64,000 nt of DNA from Symbiodinium kawagutii (GCA_009767595.1 VSDK01003873.1:1-64000), one strand, 5' to 3'; shown: positions 42,871-53,261, counted from the stretch's first letter. The notes: a model not told the origin generated them from the letters alone. Numbers and translations: made by a program.

Positions 42871-42984
42871 CATGGCCCAGCGCTTCGCGGGCCTTGTGAA
42901 TCATCTCCTGGGCACAGAGCAGCCTCGCCACTCGGAAGGCCAAGGCCCCCGGCTGCGCTTCCGCGAACCAAAAGGCCTCCGGTG
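42871..42984 (-). CDS. internal exon, unknown protein
   Basis: Minus strand: acceptor TGGCACCGCAG, 114 bases (symmetrical phase) reading PEAFWFAEAQPGALAFRVAR then LLCAQEMIHKAREALGH, donor CATG|GTGGGT. Ala/Leu-rich helix. GC is far above the flanks. Family not recognised. Confidence 0.7.
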
Positions 42985-43573
42985 CTGCGGTGCCAGGCTC
43001 CCGACAAGGTGAACCGCTGGTGGTTCAGAATCAGCGCCGTGGAGATTTGGGTGGCCAACTGTGGATGTTTGAATGCGAAAACTGTGGTTAACACCTATCA
43101 GTCACTGTTAACTATCAGGTTAACTATCCAACTGGACCTAACAGTGGATCATAATCGAAAACTCCAGTACTCCACTGTGGTTCACTATCAGTCGTGGATA
43201 TTTTCTCAAGCCACCTTGGTGGTCACCTCCATGTTACCTTCTCCAATTAGCCATGGATTCAGAATCAGCCACCTCCAGAAGTGATCAGCAACTGTATACC
43301 CTCCACAATCATTCAGCCGTGCTCTTATCGATGGGTGATATGTTCACCATGTTTACTGACCGCTACCTGGCAAGTTCAAATAAATCCTTTCTGGTGGCTT
43401 AGGACGGAAATGAATCGCGAGTGCGGAAACACCCAACAAAAATAATGGGGTACACTATGCTTAGTGTTGATCATGCTTAGTGTTGATCATTGATCAAACC
43501 ATGGTGCTACCATCACTATGATCAACACAAACGTGGCACATCATGGTGGATCATGCTTCGTGTTGAGAGTGAC

Positions 43574-43665
43574 CTGGTAGCACCACCGGTTCTCGCTCCA
43601 GCACCTCGACCTCATAGCCATCACACCAGCGCAAGTACTCGGCAAAGTCCTGCGTTGTGATGATG
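43574..43665 (-). CDS. internal exon, unknown acidic protein
   Basis: Minus strand: acceptor CCAACCTCAG (43665) or ACAACGCAG (43649, phase 0), then the frame IITTQDFAEYLRWCDGYEVE VLEREPVVLP, donor CCAG|GTCACT. The frame is unique. The D-F-A-E-Y-L-R-W core and acidic tail are exon-like. Family not recognised. Confidence 0.65.
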
Positions 43666-43899
43666 CTGAGGTTGGCCAGGAACCATTTTTTTGCAACCAA
43701 TGATTGTGGTATGATTGGTATTATGATTGGGTGATTGTGATTCTTGATTGTGTTGATTGTAATTCTGATTACCTGGTCAAAATTGTGTGTGTGCGTGATT
43801 AGTGGTATTCTTATTAGCAATTGACGAAGGATTTTGTGTTATCTGACCATTTATCCTTTGTTACTTATGATTGTATGTCCATATCATTTTTCAGGAGAA

Positions 43900-44420
43900 A
43901 CTGTTACCAACCAGCATCAATCATTATCAACCGGAATAACCATCATCAATCAGCATTGATCATTACTGTAACCATCATTACAATAGTGGCTAATGATGGT
44001 TATAATCTCGCTTAACTAGTGATTAACCACTGGTGGCAAACCCGCTATTAACCATTATAACCACTAGTGATTAATCCACTAATGGTTAATAATGTTAACA
44101 GCCATTACAACCAACTATAACCATTGATAAATTACTAAGAATAAATAATGATTATAATCATGCGATTAACCATGATATTTAACCATTAACCATTTAACCA
44201 TTAATATGGTCAGCATTAACTATTTAACCATTATAACCACTAGCTATTACCATGGGTTAACCATATTAACCACTAGTGATTAACCATTATTTAACCATTA
44301 CAACTATGGTTGGCATAACTAGTGATTAACCATTACAACCACTATAATCATAATAGTCAACATCTATACCACTATAATCATAATAGTTAATTATAATCCA
44401 CTCTAACCATAACAATTATT
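43900..44420. repeat. AACCATTA/ACTAGTGATTAACC palindromic dialect
   Basis: TAACCACTAGTGATTAACCA and related words, in part self-complementary through ACTAGT and TTAA, fill 500 bases without a fixed period. Confidence 0.65.
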
Positions 44421-44453
44421 AACCATTTTTGCTTGGCACCATCCCATGGTAAC

Positions 44454-44605
44454 CCCTCGCGCGTGGCGCTCCTCGGGCAGCTGCCCGTGTCCCAGCTGCT
44501 GCTCCAGCTGTTGCAGCTGCGTTTCGTTAAGCCCGCGGCGCAAGGCGCCAGCCACGACGGGGGACCAGAGCTGCCAGAAGCCTCCAGCGGCGTGCACCGT
44601 GGCGG
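44454..44605 (-). CDS. internal exon, unknown Gln/Leu-rich protein
   Basis: Minus strand: acceptor TGCTTCCAAG, 2 bases plus exactly 50 codons, donor GGG|GTTACC. It reads ATVHAAGGFWQLWSPVVAGA then LRRGLNETQLQQLEQQLGHG and QLPEERHARG. The middle is a Q/L-rich amphipathic helix. Very GC-rich. The plus strand is also open (NPSRVALLGQLPVSQLLLQL) but less likely from composition and direction. Family not recognised. Confidence 0.65.
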
Positions 44606-44609
44606 CTTG

Positions 44610-46080
44610 GAAGCAACATATCATGGGGAAATCATGGGGGTTTATGGAGGTTCATTTAGGGAAGGTTTTAGGGGGGTAGGGGTTTCATAGGGAAGGTTTC
44701 AGGGAGGGTTTTTACGGGTTTTATCAAGAGGTTTTAGGAGTTTCAGAGGGTTTCAGAGGGTTTTTATCGAGGGATATTGGGGGTTGTGAGGGTTGTTAGG
44801 TGTTTATAATGGATTATATGTTCTTTCTTTTATTCCAGGTTATATGGCTATTAGCAGTGGTTACCATGGCCATTTACAGAAGTGCAAATGGCCGTTAGCA
44901 TAGGCTTAACGTATGTTGAATGGTTAATTACGAATGGTCAATGGATGTTTATGGCTATTTGGACAGGCATTAGCCTAATAACTGGTCGGTGAATGGTTCA
45001 ACATCCTATTGAACCAGTTCCATTTATGAACCATCAATTGGTGGAGTTTTCATGGTTATTTGATGTTTACTTAAGATGGTCAATTGATGGTTAATCGATG
45101 GAACCATGGAGCTATTAGCACAAATGAGAATGAATGGCTGGCTGTTGGCAAAGGTGAGAATGAAGATGGTTAGTGGTGGTGAATGAATGGTTAATCCACG
45201 GTTAGTGGTGAACGGAGATGATTGGTGGATGGTTTATGGATGGCTCATAAATGTCACTAGGTTAGGTCAACCATCAATGGACAATTATCACTAGCATCGA
45301 TGGATCAAGTATTAAGCATCAATGGGTTAACTAGCATGCAGTAGTTGTGGATAGTTATGGCATGTCGTAGATAATTAGTTATCATGAGCAAGGTTGGTTC
45401 ATAGTTAAGTTAGCAGCTGAACCCATCAATAATTAGACTCACCAACAGTTCATTAACCAGCTAATGTTGATGAATATGTTGCTTTACTCTAACAGTTCAT
45501 GGTGATAGCAGTGTTCATTGAACCATCACAATCATCACATAACCAGCAGGTTCAGCATTAGCATTCCTGGCGATCATTCACCATTCAATAACCGCTGTTT
45601 TTGACTATGAACCTCTTAATATCTTTAGCCATTGAATGGATATGATACCATAGGGCCTATTCTGAATCGATCAGTACATATCAATTAATTCCTGGTTAAA
45701 CTATGAACACCAACCCATCTGGTTACTAACCATAATTACTAACCATAATTCAATATATAACCTGGTTCCACTATGAATTAACTTTCTATTAATCACTATT
45801 ATAGTCATTAATTAACCACAATCAATCACTAACCATCAATTCACAATTCACTATATATTACTATCTTAGAATTCATAGTGGAACATCATGAATAATGCTA
45901 GCCATTCACTAACTATAATTCATACAACCATTCACTCTAACCATCATAACTATAAAACCTGGTTATCTATAACTATCATATTACTAGATAACTATCATAT
46001 TACCATATAACTAGTCATTACTATAGTACTACAATATAACTGTTTAACCATCATTGACCCTTCACCAAGCCTCATGAAGG
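44610..46080. other. intron-like interval, ATGGTTAATGG and AACCATAATT dialects
   Basis: G-rich GGGTTTNANGGGGGTT words at 44630-44800, then ATGG orientation to about 45250, then AACCAT orientation to 46050. No exon-like island. Confidence 0.5.
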
Positions 46081-46084
46081 CCAC

Positions 46085-46174
46085 CTGAAAGGCAGCCCGG
46101 ATGACTCGTAAGCATCGAACCGTGGCCTGCAACGCGCCGCAGCAACTGGAGCACCTGCGGCCACGATGGTGGAC
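46085..46174 (-). CDS. internal exon, frame uncertain
   Basis: Minus strand: acceptor CAACCTTTCAG, 90 bases, donor TTTCAG|GTGGCC. All three frames are open. Phase 0 gives VHHRGRRCSSCCGALQATVR CLRVIRAAFQ. Another gives WPQVLQLLRRVAGHGSMLTS. Splice borders are good, and CTTTCAG-G occurs at both ends of the exon. Confidence 0.5.
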
Positions 46175-46199
46175 CTGAAAGGTTGGTGAACGCTAAGGG

Positions 46200-46402
46200 T
46201 TGGATAATGCTTGGTGAATGGTTGGATAATGGTTGGATAATGGTTGGGTAATGCTTGGTGAATGGTTGGATAATGGTTGGATAATGGTTGGATAATGCTT
46301 GGTGAATGGTTGGATAATGGTTGGATAATGGTTGGATAATGGTTGGTGAATGGTTGGTGAATGGTTGGTGAATAGTTGGTGAATGGTTGGTGAATGGTTC
46401 AT
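46200..46402. repeat. 11/12-base tandem repeat
   Basis: TTGGATAATGG and TTGGTGAATGG units alternate in blocks for about 200 bases. Confidence 0.95.
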
Positions 46403-46579
46403 CATGATGATGAATGGGTTGGTGACTGGTTGGTTAAGGGGTGGTTAAGGGTTTGTGAATCATTGAGCTGGTCAATGATGTGCTTAATTCATGCTTCACT
46501 GTTGGGATGGTTAAGGTTGGTTCTGGGTTGGTTGATGATGGTTCTTGAGATGATTCCTGGTTTGACAACCAGTGCGTAA

Positions 46580-47190
46580 TTGTATTTTTTTGTGCCTGAA
46601 TAATGGTTAATTACTTGCTATCATCAAGAAATTCAATGGCGATATGGTCGGGGAGATTCGGAATCGACCATACATATCTAGGGAACTCCATAGTTTTCTA
46701 TGGAAAAGTTGTGGGACCCACATCTCCCAGCAGAATTACGAAGAGGAAATTGCAATTCATTGGATTTTACTCTCTGGTAAACTGACTTGGAAGTGGAAAA
46801 TCCACCATGTACAGCTGGTTTACCTAGTAAAACTGGGGATGTTTATAACTTCCAGGCTAGTTTGCCAGAGTGTGATCATCCCACAAAACCAATCATTGCC
46901 AAGCCTAAAAATCGCTGGCTAGTGGATGATCCTCCTGGATTAGATTAGCCTCAACAAAAATAAAACCTTGCAGATGGCAGGTGTATATGATCATCCTAGA
47001 TTCAGAATACCAGTTGATAAGTTGGGCCGTCCCCAGGACTGGCAAATGATCTAAATATCGACCATGGGAGCTATTCTATCTGATCTACAAAATGATTATC
47101 ACCTTACTTCTATAAGGCAAAAGATTGACCTGGTTAGATCAGATGTCCCAACATCCAGTTGGTTGGCACAGCAGTTCGTGCAATCCCAAG
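46580..47190. other. unique AT-rich interval
   Basis: Little dialect. Plus frames 46603-46785 and 46644-46922 overlap and have no exon borders. Confidence 0.35.
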
Positions 47191-47198
47191 CTATGGGT

Positions 47199-47314
47199 GT
47201 GTTTCTTAGAATGCAGCTACCCCCTAATCATCGAATATTGACCCATATTGTAATTATTAACCAATCATAATAGTAAACCAGCCATTTTTAGGGTTCCCTA
47301 TTTTGAGAAACCCC
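47199..47314. mobile_element. family A foldback element
   Basis: GTGTTTCTTAGAATGCAGCT, ACCCCCTAATCATCGA, AGTAAACCAGCCATTTTTAG, GGTTCCCTATTTTGAGAAAC. Confidence 0.7.
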
Positions 47315-47471
47315 TATGGATACTTCGATCCCTGCCCACGTTATCAAAACAGAGCTGTCCTATCCAAGTGCATTTGGCTGAGTGGGTCTGAGGAGATGTT
47401 CCCCCAATAATCCTTCGATCAAAGGCAGCAATGTTTACCCCGGATGGATAATTTCAATAGCTTAGTAATTG

Positions 47472-47522
47472 ACGGGGTACCATTTCAATAGGAAATCAGT
47501 TGGCTTTGGGGAATACCCCCTA
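47472..47522. repeat. family C repeat fragment
   Basis: GGGGTACCATTTCAATAGGA, AATCAGTTGGCTTTGGGG, AATACCCCCTA. It shares order and words with 6100-6175. Confidence 0.55.
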
Positions 47523-47708
47523 TGAATCAACCAGGGGTCAAGTCATCCTGGGTTGGCGGTACTTTACAGGCTAGATTGATGGAAACCATGACCGATATTG
47601 AAATCGGCAAATTTCAAGGGAAAAAAAAGAAATTCCTAAGGGTAGCTCGAGCACACCCCAAGCGCACCGGGTTCCCTGTTGCCGTCGCCCTGTCGCCTGA
47701 CGCCTTAC

Positions 47709-47784
47709 TTTGAAGGCGGGGCAGTAGCGTTGCAGTAAACGCCGCTTCGCCGAATCCTGACGTGCTGCACAGCAAAACATCGAT
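47709..47784 (-). CDS. internal exon, basic protein
   Basis: Minus strand with canonical donor AAA|GTAAGG at 47709. The frame reads SMFCCAARQDSAKRRLLQRY CPAFK. Three AGs could be the acceptor (GCTTGCCAG, CTGTGCAG or CACGTCAG). The last gives a 16-codon phase 0-0 exon starting DSAKRRLLQRY. Family not recognised. Confidence 0.6.
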
Positions 47785-47980
47785 CTGGCAAGCTTAACCA
47801 ATGGTTTTCCTGCGGTTATAACCATTGATTACAACCAATATCATAACCATTACTAGTAGTACTAGCCATCACCACCACTAACCATCTTTACTCATCTATA
47901 CTAATAGCTCATAGCTCCTAACAGCCTCTATTAAGCTATGCTTATAACCACTATTGGCCACGGCTAACCACTGGTTCCAC

Positions 47981-48036
47981 CATCCCTTTTCTTCGCCAAG
48001 CCGGCGTGCCTGCGGCTTCGCGGCGGCAACGCCTGG
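47981..48036 (-). CDS. micro-exon, Ala/Arg-rich
   Basis: Minus strand: acceptor TCTCCTAAG or AAGCCAG, reading PGVAAAKPQARRLGEEKG, donor GATG|GTGGAA. The GC-rich patch is sharply bounded. Family not recognised. Confidence 0.5.
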
Positions 48037-48089
48037 CTTAGGAGAAATGTGATAGTCCTTGATGGCTGGTCCTTGATAGGTTGGAGAAG

Positions 48090-48420
48090 GTTGTGGTTGA
48101 ATGGTGGATGATAGTTGATGGTGGTGGATGATGGTTGAATGGTGGTTGATGATGGTTGATGATGGCCGACATGGTGGATGATGATTTTTGTTGTGCTTGC
48201 TGATAGGTATAAACAGTGGTGGTGAATAATGGCAATGCTTCTTGTGCTTCACGGTAGTCAATAGTAGTGGATGAGGGTTGATGATAAGTGATGTGCGTAA
48301 TGGTGGTTCATTATGCTTGATGGTAACTAATAATATCATGATAGTTCCTGATGTTTCCTGCTTAGCGATGGTCAATGGTGGTTCATGATGGTCAATGGTT
48401 GTCAATAACTAGCGTATGGA
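48090..48420. repeat. GGTTGATGATGGTGG dialect tract
   Basis: GGTGGATGATNGTTGATGGTGG words, ATGG orientation, locally with 12-base periodicity. Confidence 0.65.
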
Positions 48421-48871
48421 TAGTAACTAACAACCAGAATGGTTATTGAAAACTAAGGGTTCCTAATCGATTTTAGTGATAAGGTTATGTTCCCTCCTAT
48501 GGTTGTAAATACCTGGTTCACAATGAATGAACCATTGCTGATTCATGGTCGCCTCTCCGTTGATATCAGTTCATGTTGGAACAACAGGTTTCACAACGGT
48601 GTTGATACCCATCTATCATGCTTCGTGCTCATTGATGATGGTTAATAGGCTGCAACATTGGTCGATGCTTTGTTCGCTGTTGGTAAGCTAGTTAGTTGAT
48701 ACTGCTTGTCTGCCTGCTACAAAAACTGGCTATAAATGCATATTGATCATCAATCGTGGGTGACAATTGCTGAATTTTAGGCAAGCAATTCATGGACAAT
48801 GATTAACGCTCTGGTTATCATCGAAAGCACAGAAAGTCAGGGCACTCACATAGATATTTGGATTTGGAACC

Positions 48872-49225
48872 TTGGCCCGAAGTTGCACACATTTTCCATC
48901 ATGTTACATAGTTTTCAACATGTTGCCGGTACAGTACATCATCAACGAAGCCATGGCAGCGTTGCGGTTCAGACGCATTACCGTTGAATCAATACCACAT
49001 GGGACTGGTGATGTTCAGGTACGCAACTTGAGCGAATTTTCGGTATATTTTGGTGTCATAGCCATCCCCAAGTCATGTGAACCGCAGGTACACCAACCGA
49101 GTGAAGTGACTTCCGGGTCGATTCGTATGAATTGGTTCAACTCAAGGGAACTGATTGTAGTCAACCATGGCCCAGAATCACAAAACGAATCAACCGTTCA
49201 GAGCAGCGGCTGCAGGTTCTGCTGA
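48872..49225 (+). CDS. possible plus-strand exon, unknown
   Basis: A 117-codon frame contains MLPVQYIINEAMAALRFRRI and VESIPHGTGDVQVRNLSEFS. A donor GATGTTCAG|GTACGC at 49018 would end an exon after GTGDVQ. GC is only slightly raised. No family recognised. Confidence 0.3.
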   Translation: MARSCTHFPSCYIVFNMLPVQYIINEAMAALRFRRITVESIPHGTGDVQVRNLSEFSVYFGVIAIPKSCEPQVHQPSEVTSGSIRMNWFNSRELIVVNHGPESQNESTVQSSGCRFC

Positions 49226-49287
49226 CCTAACATCTCTTCGGTCACTTAACCACCTTAAGCACCGGCTTACACCCCTCCTTCCCTGGT

Positions 49288-49372
49288 ACCCCTGGTGTGC
49301 CCCTGGTGTGCCCCTGGTGTGCCCCTGGTGTGCCCCTGGTGTGCCCCTGGTGTGCCCCCTGGTGTGCCCCTG
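49288..49372. repeat. 11-base tandem repeat
   Basis: CCCCTGGTGTG about eight times. It directly adjoins the exon at 49395 on its intron side. Confidence 0.95.
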
Positions 49373-49394
49373 GCGCACCTGCGTCCAAACTCAC

Positions 49395-49442
49395 CGGCAA
49401 AGGTCGGAGAGTGACCACTTTGGCCAAGGTCTGCCAGGACGC
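49395..49442 (-). CDS. micro-exon, 16 codons
   Basis: Minus strand: acceptor AGTCCCCGCAG, ASWQTLAKVVTLRPLP, donor CCG|GTGAGT. Phase 0-0 and both splice sites canonical. The plus strand over the same bases reads SKLTGKGRRVTTLAKVCQDA then CGDLKGCR and a stop, which is also plausible protein. The minus strand is preferred for the two perfect borders. Confidence 0.55.
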
Positions 49443-49559
49443 CTGCGGGGACTTAAAGGGGTGCCGATGAATTGGCTGCGTAGATTCGTGTATTGTATGA
49501 GTACGTCATATAGAGAGAGAGATATGCTTTTGACATTGTTTGATCAAATATAGATGTAT

Positions 49560-50405
49560 ATCTAAATATGCTACATACATGTAGCTTTAGTACCTATACT
49601 ATACATCTACATGTGTATTTCCTCATATCTCTTGATTTTCTGTACTGTTTTCGTTTATTTGATTATCTATTATTTCGGGCGTAAAACGGCTGTGCAGCAA
49701 TGGCAGGATACAAATACAGGTCATGCAAATGCCGCGTAAGGGGACCAATGCGATCTCTGGTTTCTGTAGCGAGTTTGTGTTTTGCATTCATTGGTGTGCC
49801 GACGCATGAAGGTTGCTTATTGCAACTTATTTTTCTATCAACATCGTAGTTGGTGGATTAACCAGTTGGGAATGAGTGCATTCGGAGATGGATTCATCAA
49901 CCGCTGATAGGTGAACTGACAAATGTAGATCAAATACGTCTCATTTCTATATGTTGTGATCCATCAACACACCCAATCGACCATCCAAAAACTGATGTAA
50001 ATCATGAGGGATAAACCAGGTGATGGTTAAGGGATGTTGAGGGACTTCAAACTGAAGTGATGATTGGTCGGTTTTAGCGTCCGAATCGGAATGTAAATCA
50101 CGATCATTGGTTGGTTGCTTTGTTTGGAATCATGATTCCACGAATGGTTGGGATGGCGGTGCCACCATTAGCCATTCTTTAACCAGTTGATTAATAGTTA
50201 ATCATCAGGCGGAAAGAATAATCAGACAATCGACGGCTAATCACAAACTGATTGATTAAATGATTAAGCGCCATTACAATCAGCTAATCAGCTGGTGACG
50301 AGTGGTCAATTAATGATTGACCACCAAAAATATTCGCTCTTTAGTATCAAGTAACCAATATGAACCAATCAAAAATCAACAAACCTAATCTTGAAAACCG
50401 TTCAT
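49560..50405. other. intron-like interval
   Basis: AT-rich, with TGGTTAATCATC-like words after 49860. Nothing recognised. Confidence 0.4.
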
Positions 50406-50497
50406 CAACTAGGGAACCCCGTCAATAATCCAATATCAATCATTTATAGTAATAAACTAAACATGTTGGGGGTCCCCGAACTGGCTTAAGAAAAACC
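50406..50497. mobile_element. family A element, left end decayed
   Basis: AACTAGGGAACCCCGTCAAT, AGTAATAAACTAAACATG, GGGGTCCCCGAACTGGCTTA then AGAAAAACC. Confidence 0.65.
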
Positions 50498-50537
50498 TGC
50501 ATTGGCTCATTAACTCCGCCATTGATCACTAGCCCAC

Positions 50538-50624
50538 CATTTGCAACTGCCCGGCCATCTTCGCTGCCTCGGCATCGGCATAGCCACGCCACTCGTGGCT
50601 CACTGCGCAGCAATGGCACAGATC
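50538..50624 (-). CDS. internal exon, Cys/His-containing
   Basis: Minus strand: acceptor TCGTCCGCAG, exactly 29 codons (phase 0-0), donor ATG|GTGGGC. It reads DLCHCCAVSHEWRGYADAEA then AKMAGQLQM. C-x-C-C and a following H could be part of a metal site or coincidental. Strongly supported borders. Family not recognised. Confidence 0.7.
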
Positions 50625-50790
50625 CTGCGGACGAGAACTGACCGCGGCCAAAGACAGCAGCAACAACAAGGGATGGGTCCTGCCAGGGCGTCTCGCGTTT
50701 TTGACGCACAACATGTGTTAAAACCTGAGTTTCGGACCATTTTCATTTCGGGGTGTCTCAAGAGTGTGCGCCAAATTTTTTTTTTTTGAC

Positions 50791-50990
50791 TCACTTTATG
50801 CGGTACTTCTTCTCCAAAGCTTTGCGCAACTGGTCCATGCCATTTGCTCGGTCCAGGATGCCCCATTGCCAGGATCGAACATAGATCATGATCTCTGGAT
50901 TGATCTGCCTGCACTTCATGCCTGTACTACATAGCTGACTTGGAATCCATTTTTTAACGGACTTCCAATTTGAGTCAGCCTTCTGTGTTC
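50791..50990 (-). CDS. transposase C-terminal fragment (ISXO2/IS1595-like)
   Basis: The minus-strand frame ends at TGA 50791 and reads GTQKADSNWKSVKKWIPSQL, then INPEIMIYVRSWQW and MDQLRKALEKKYRIK. The TQxxDxxWKxxK motif, the spacing to the 'INP' turn and the C-terminal helix correspond to the fragment at 13743. Its 5' side runs directly into the GACGTAGCAT tandem array, so the catalytic part is missing. The stop codon is followed after three bases by a 12-base A run, suggesting a polyadenylated copy. Confidence 0.5.
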
Positions 50991-50999
50991 CTGCTCCCC

Positions 51000-51345
51000 A
51001 CCCCAACCGTGACGTAGCATGACGTAGCATGACGTAGCATGACGTAGCATGTGCAGCGCATGCAACGTGTGACGAACGTGATTACGCCCCACCCCAACCC
51101 CAACCCCAACCCCACCCCAACCGTGACGTAGCATGACGTAGCATGACGTAGCATGACGTAGCATAACGTAGCATGTGCAGCGCATGCAACGTGTGACGAA
51201 CGTTATTACGCCCCACCCCAACCCCAAACCCAACCCCACCCCAACCGTGACGTAGCATGACGTAGCAAAAAACGACGACAGCGCGCGACGCCCCAACCGT
51301 GACGTAGCATGACGTAGCAAAAAACGACGACAGCGCGCGACGCCC
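51000..51345. repeat. GACGTAGCAT array with higher-order repeat
   Basis: Runs of two to four GACGTAGCAT units alternate with GTGCAGCGCATGCAACGTGT, GACGAACGT and CCCCAACCCCAACCCC. The whole block of about 120 bases is present twice. It is followed by two copies of a 57-base unit containing AAAAAACGACGACAGCGCGC. Confidence 0.95.
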
Positions 51346-51359
51346 TCGAAGGACCCATG

Positions 51360-51870
51360 CCAACAACAAGGACATCAACCACACTGAAATCATGATTTTG
51401 GCCACATTTTAACAACAACTACTACCACTTTGACAACAACTATTAACCACTTTAAACCACATGTTTGATTCCATGGTTTTTAAGCAACATGTCATGGGGA
51501 AATGTGGTTTCAAAGTAACAGCCACTAGCCAGAAAAACAGCAACAAGATGGTTTTAAGTTGTTTGTGGGAACATGATAAAATGTGGCTCATTTTCAGTGT
51601 TAGTCATTACTAGCCATTGGTTGACGAATCTTGATTATCTACGGTAATCTTAGCCAAATGAAAAGCGTATTTTTGCGCCACTTTGAACCACTATCAACCA
51701 ACAAGTATCGGCAGTGGCTCTGCTACCATGCATTACTGCTGTTTTTCAGCGCACACTGCGGTGCCAGCTGTTCGTTGCTAGCAGAAACAACGGCAACAAC
51801 AGCAGCTCAGCTTTGATCCGGGAATTTGTGTGCTGCCAGGGAAGGACTTTCCCAACAAAAAGTACATGAG
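51360..51870. other. intron-like interval
   Basis: AACAACTATTAACCAC words. A GC-rich patch at 51740-51830 is open on the plus strand (GASCSLLAETTATTAAQL, then a stop) but lacks clear borders. Confidence 0.35.
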
Positions 51871-52112
51871 TGTTTCTCCAATTGGGGACATTTGGCTATG
51901 AGTCAATATCAATCAACCAACTAATGGGGGACTTCCACCAACAATAATGGGGAAAACAATGAATTTGAATCAATGAATCAACTATGAGAACTAATGAATT
52001 ACTATTAATGATTCACAGGAAATTGTTGATCAAGGACATGTGAATCATCCTTTGTGAATCATTGGTGGTAATTGACCAACCATTTTTGAGGTCCATTATT
52101 TTGAGAAACCAC
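51871..52112. mobile_element. family A element, enlarged
   Basis: TGTTTCTCCAATTGGGGACA at left and AACCATTTTTGAGGTCCATT then ATTTTGAGAAACCAC at right, 240 bases apart, with AATCATT-rich filler between. Confidence 0.5.
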
Positions 52113-52249
52113 TATATTGAAAAAACTTACTTAGGCAACATGATCCAAATAAAACACATGTGTTGTATCCACGGCCACATTTAACCAACATGATCTCCAC
52201 ATCGTAATCCAATCTTGAGGCCAAATATCCCTACCATCACTCATCATCA

Positions 52250-52445
52250 TGGTAATGAAAATCAGGATGAATTAACATGAATAAACCACCATTAACCAAC
52301 ATCATCCCCAAATTAACCACCATAAACCAACATAAATCCCCAAATTCACCACCATGAGCCAACATTATCCTCAGATTAACCACCATTAACCACCATTAAC
52401 CAACATGACATTATCCCCAAATTAACCACCACAAACCAACACCAT
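52250..52445. repeat. CACCATTAACCAACATCATC tandem dialect
   Basis: About seven copies of a 25-35 base unit CCCCAAATTAACCACCAT with AACCAACAT. Confidence 0.8.
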
Positions 52446-52486
52446 CCACATCTTTTAGCCAGTGATGATGCCAGGCAGCCCCCCAC

Positions 52487-52576
52487 CTCAGGCGCCAAGC
52501 ATCCCCGGCTGCACAGCAACTCCACTTGCAGCGCACATCTCCGGTCCATGGCGATGAAGGGCTGCTGGTGCTTCAG
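52487..52576 (-). CDS. internal exon, Cys-containing protein
   Basis: Minus strand: acceptor GCTGCCACCAG, exactly 30 codons (phase 0-0), donor GAG|GTGGGG. It reads LKHQQPFIAMDRRCALQVEL then LCSRGCLAPE. The frame is the only one with this composition. Family not recognised. Confidence 0.7.
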
Positions 52577-52741
52577 CTGGTGGCAGCTGGTTTCAACATG
52601 TGGAAAACTGGCTGGTTATGTGGTTTTTGTAAGGACAATAACTGGCAAAAACCACATAACAAAAACCACATAACATGTGGTTTTTTTGTATTTCAACATG
52701 TTTCAACTGGCAAGTGATGGGTTAATGGATGGCTATTTTAG

Positions 52742-52796
52742 ATGGGATCAGAGGGAAACACGGCATATGATGACTGTTCTGCTGGAGAAACTGGAG
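52742..52796 (+). CDS. plus-strand micro-exon
   Basis: Plus strand with canonical borders GGCTATTTTAG and GAG|GTAAGT. It reads WDQRETRHMMTVLLEKLE after one base. It may join the frame at 52843-53035. Family not recognised. Confidence 0.5.
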
Positions 52797-52842
52797 GTAA
52801 GTCGTGAATATTGAAAGAGAAGAAATATGTTGTTTCAATTGG

Positions 52843-53035
52843 AGACCACGCAGACTTTGCTGTTTTGGATTTGTTGTATCTGTCCCAGCATCTCGGCAAA
52901 GCATTTGACAGATTTTGGAGTATGATGTGTTTGAGCTGTGTCGAAGATGCAAGGGAAAGCCCTCTATTGCAAAGCCTGGTGCATGACGTGGTACTGGAAA
53001 TGTTTGGTCCTATCAATCCGTTGGAAACCCCTCAC
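52843..53035 (+). CDS. possible plus-strand exon
   Basis: The frame contains GDHADFAVLDLLYLSQHLGK, then FDRFWSMMCLSCVEDARESP and LVHDVVLEMFGPINPLETPH. The sequence is convincingly protein-like although third positions are only about 50 percent GC. The start may follow ...CAATTGGAG and the end lies near CACAAG; neither is canonical. Confidence 0.35.
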
Positions 53036-53261
53036 AAGGCACGATTTCCCGTATCAACCACTAGTAAGCTCCACTCATCACTCAACAGTTTTAGCCACTC
53101 TCAATCAAGATTGGCACAGCCAATATTACCTTTGAACTCACTATTAAGCTTCATTCAGCAATAGTAACTTTGAACCTTGATTGACCTTCATTCTCCAACC
53201 ATCGATCCATGGTCTTGGAAACTACTACCATGACAGCCTCATGGCAGCGCCACCACAGCAC

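Noticed and set aside
46193-46405. Minus frame rich in SNHYPTIIQP
   Set aside because: Product of the 11/12-base tandem repeat.
51085-51120. CCCCAACCCC blocks as a telomere
   Set aside because: They resemble ciliate telomeres but are short, interrupted by the array unit and internal; dinoflagellate telomeres are of the TTTAGGG type.
50916-51418. Overlapping minus frames with repeated MLRHATS
   Set aside because: Read from the GACGTAGCAT array; only the part downstream of 50990 resembles a protein family.
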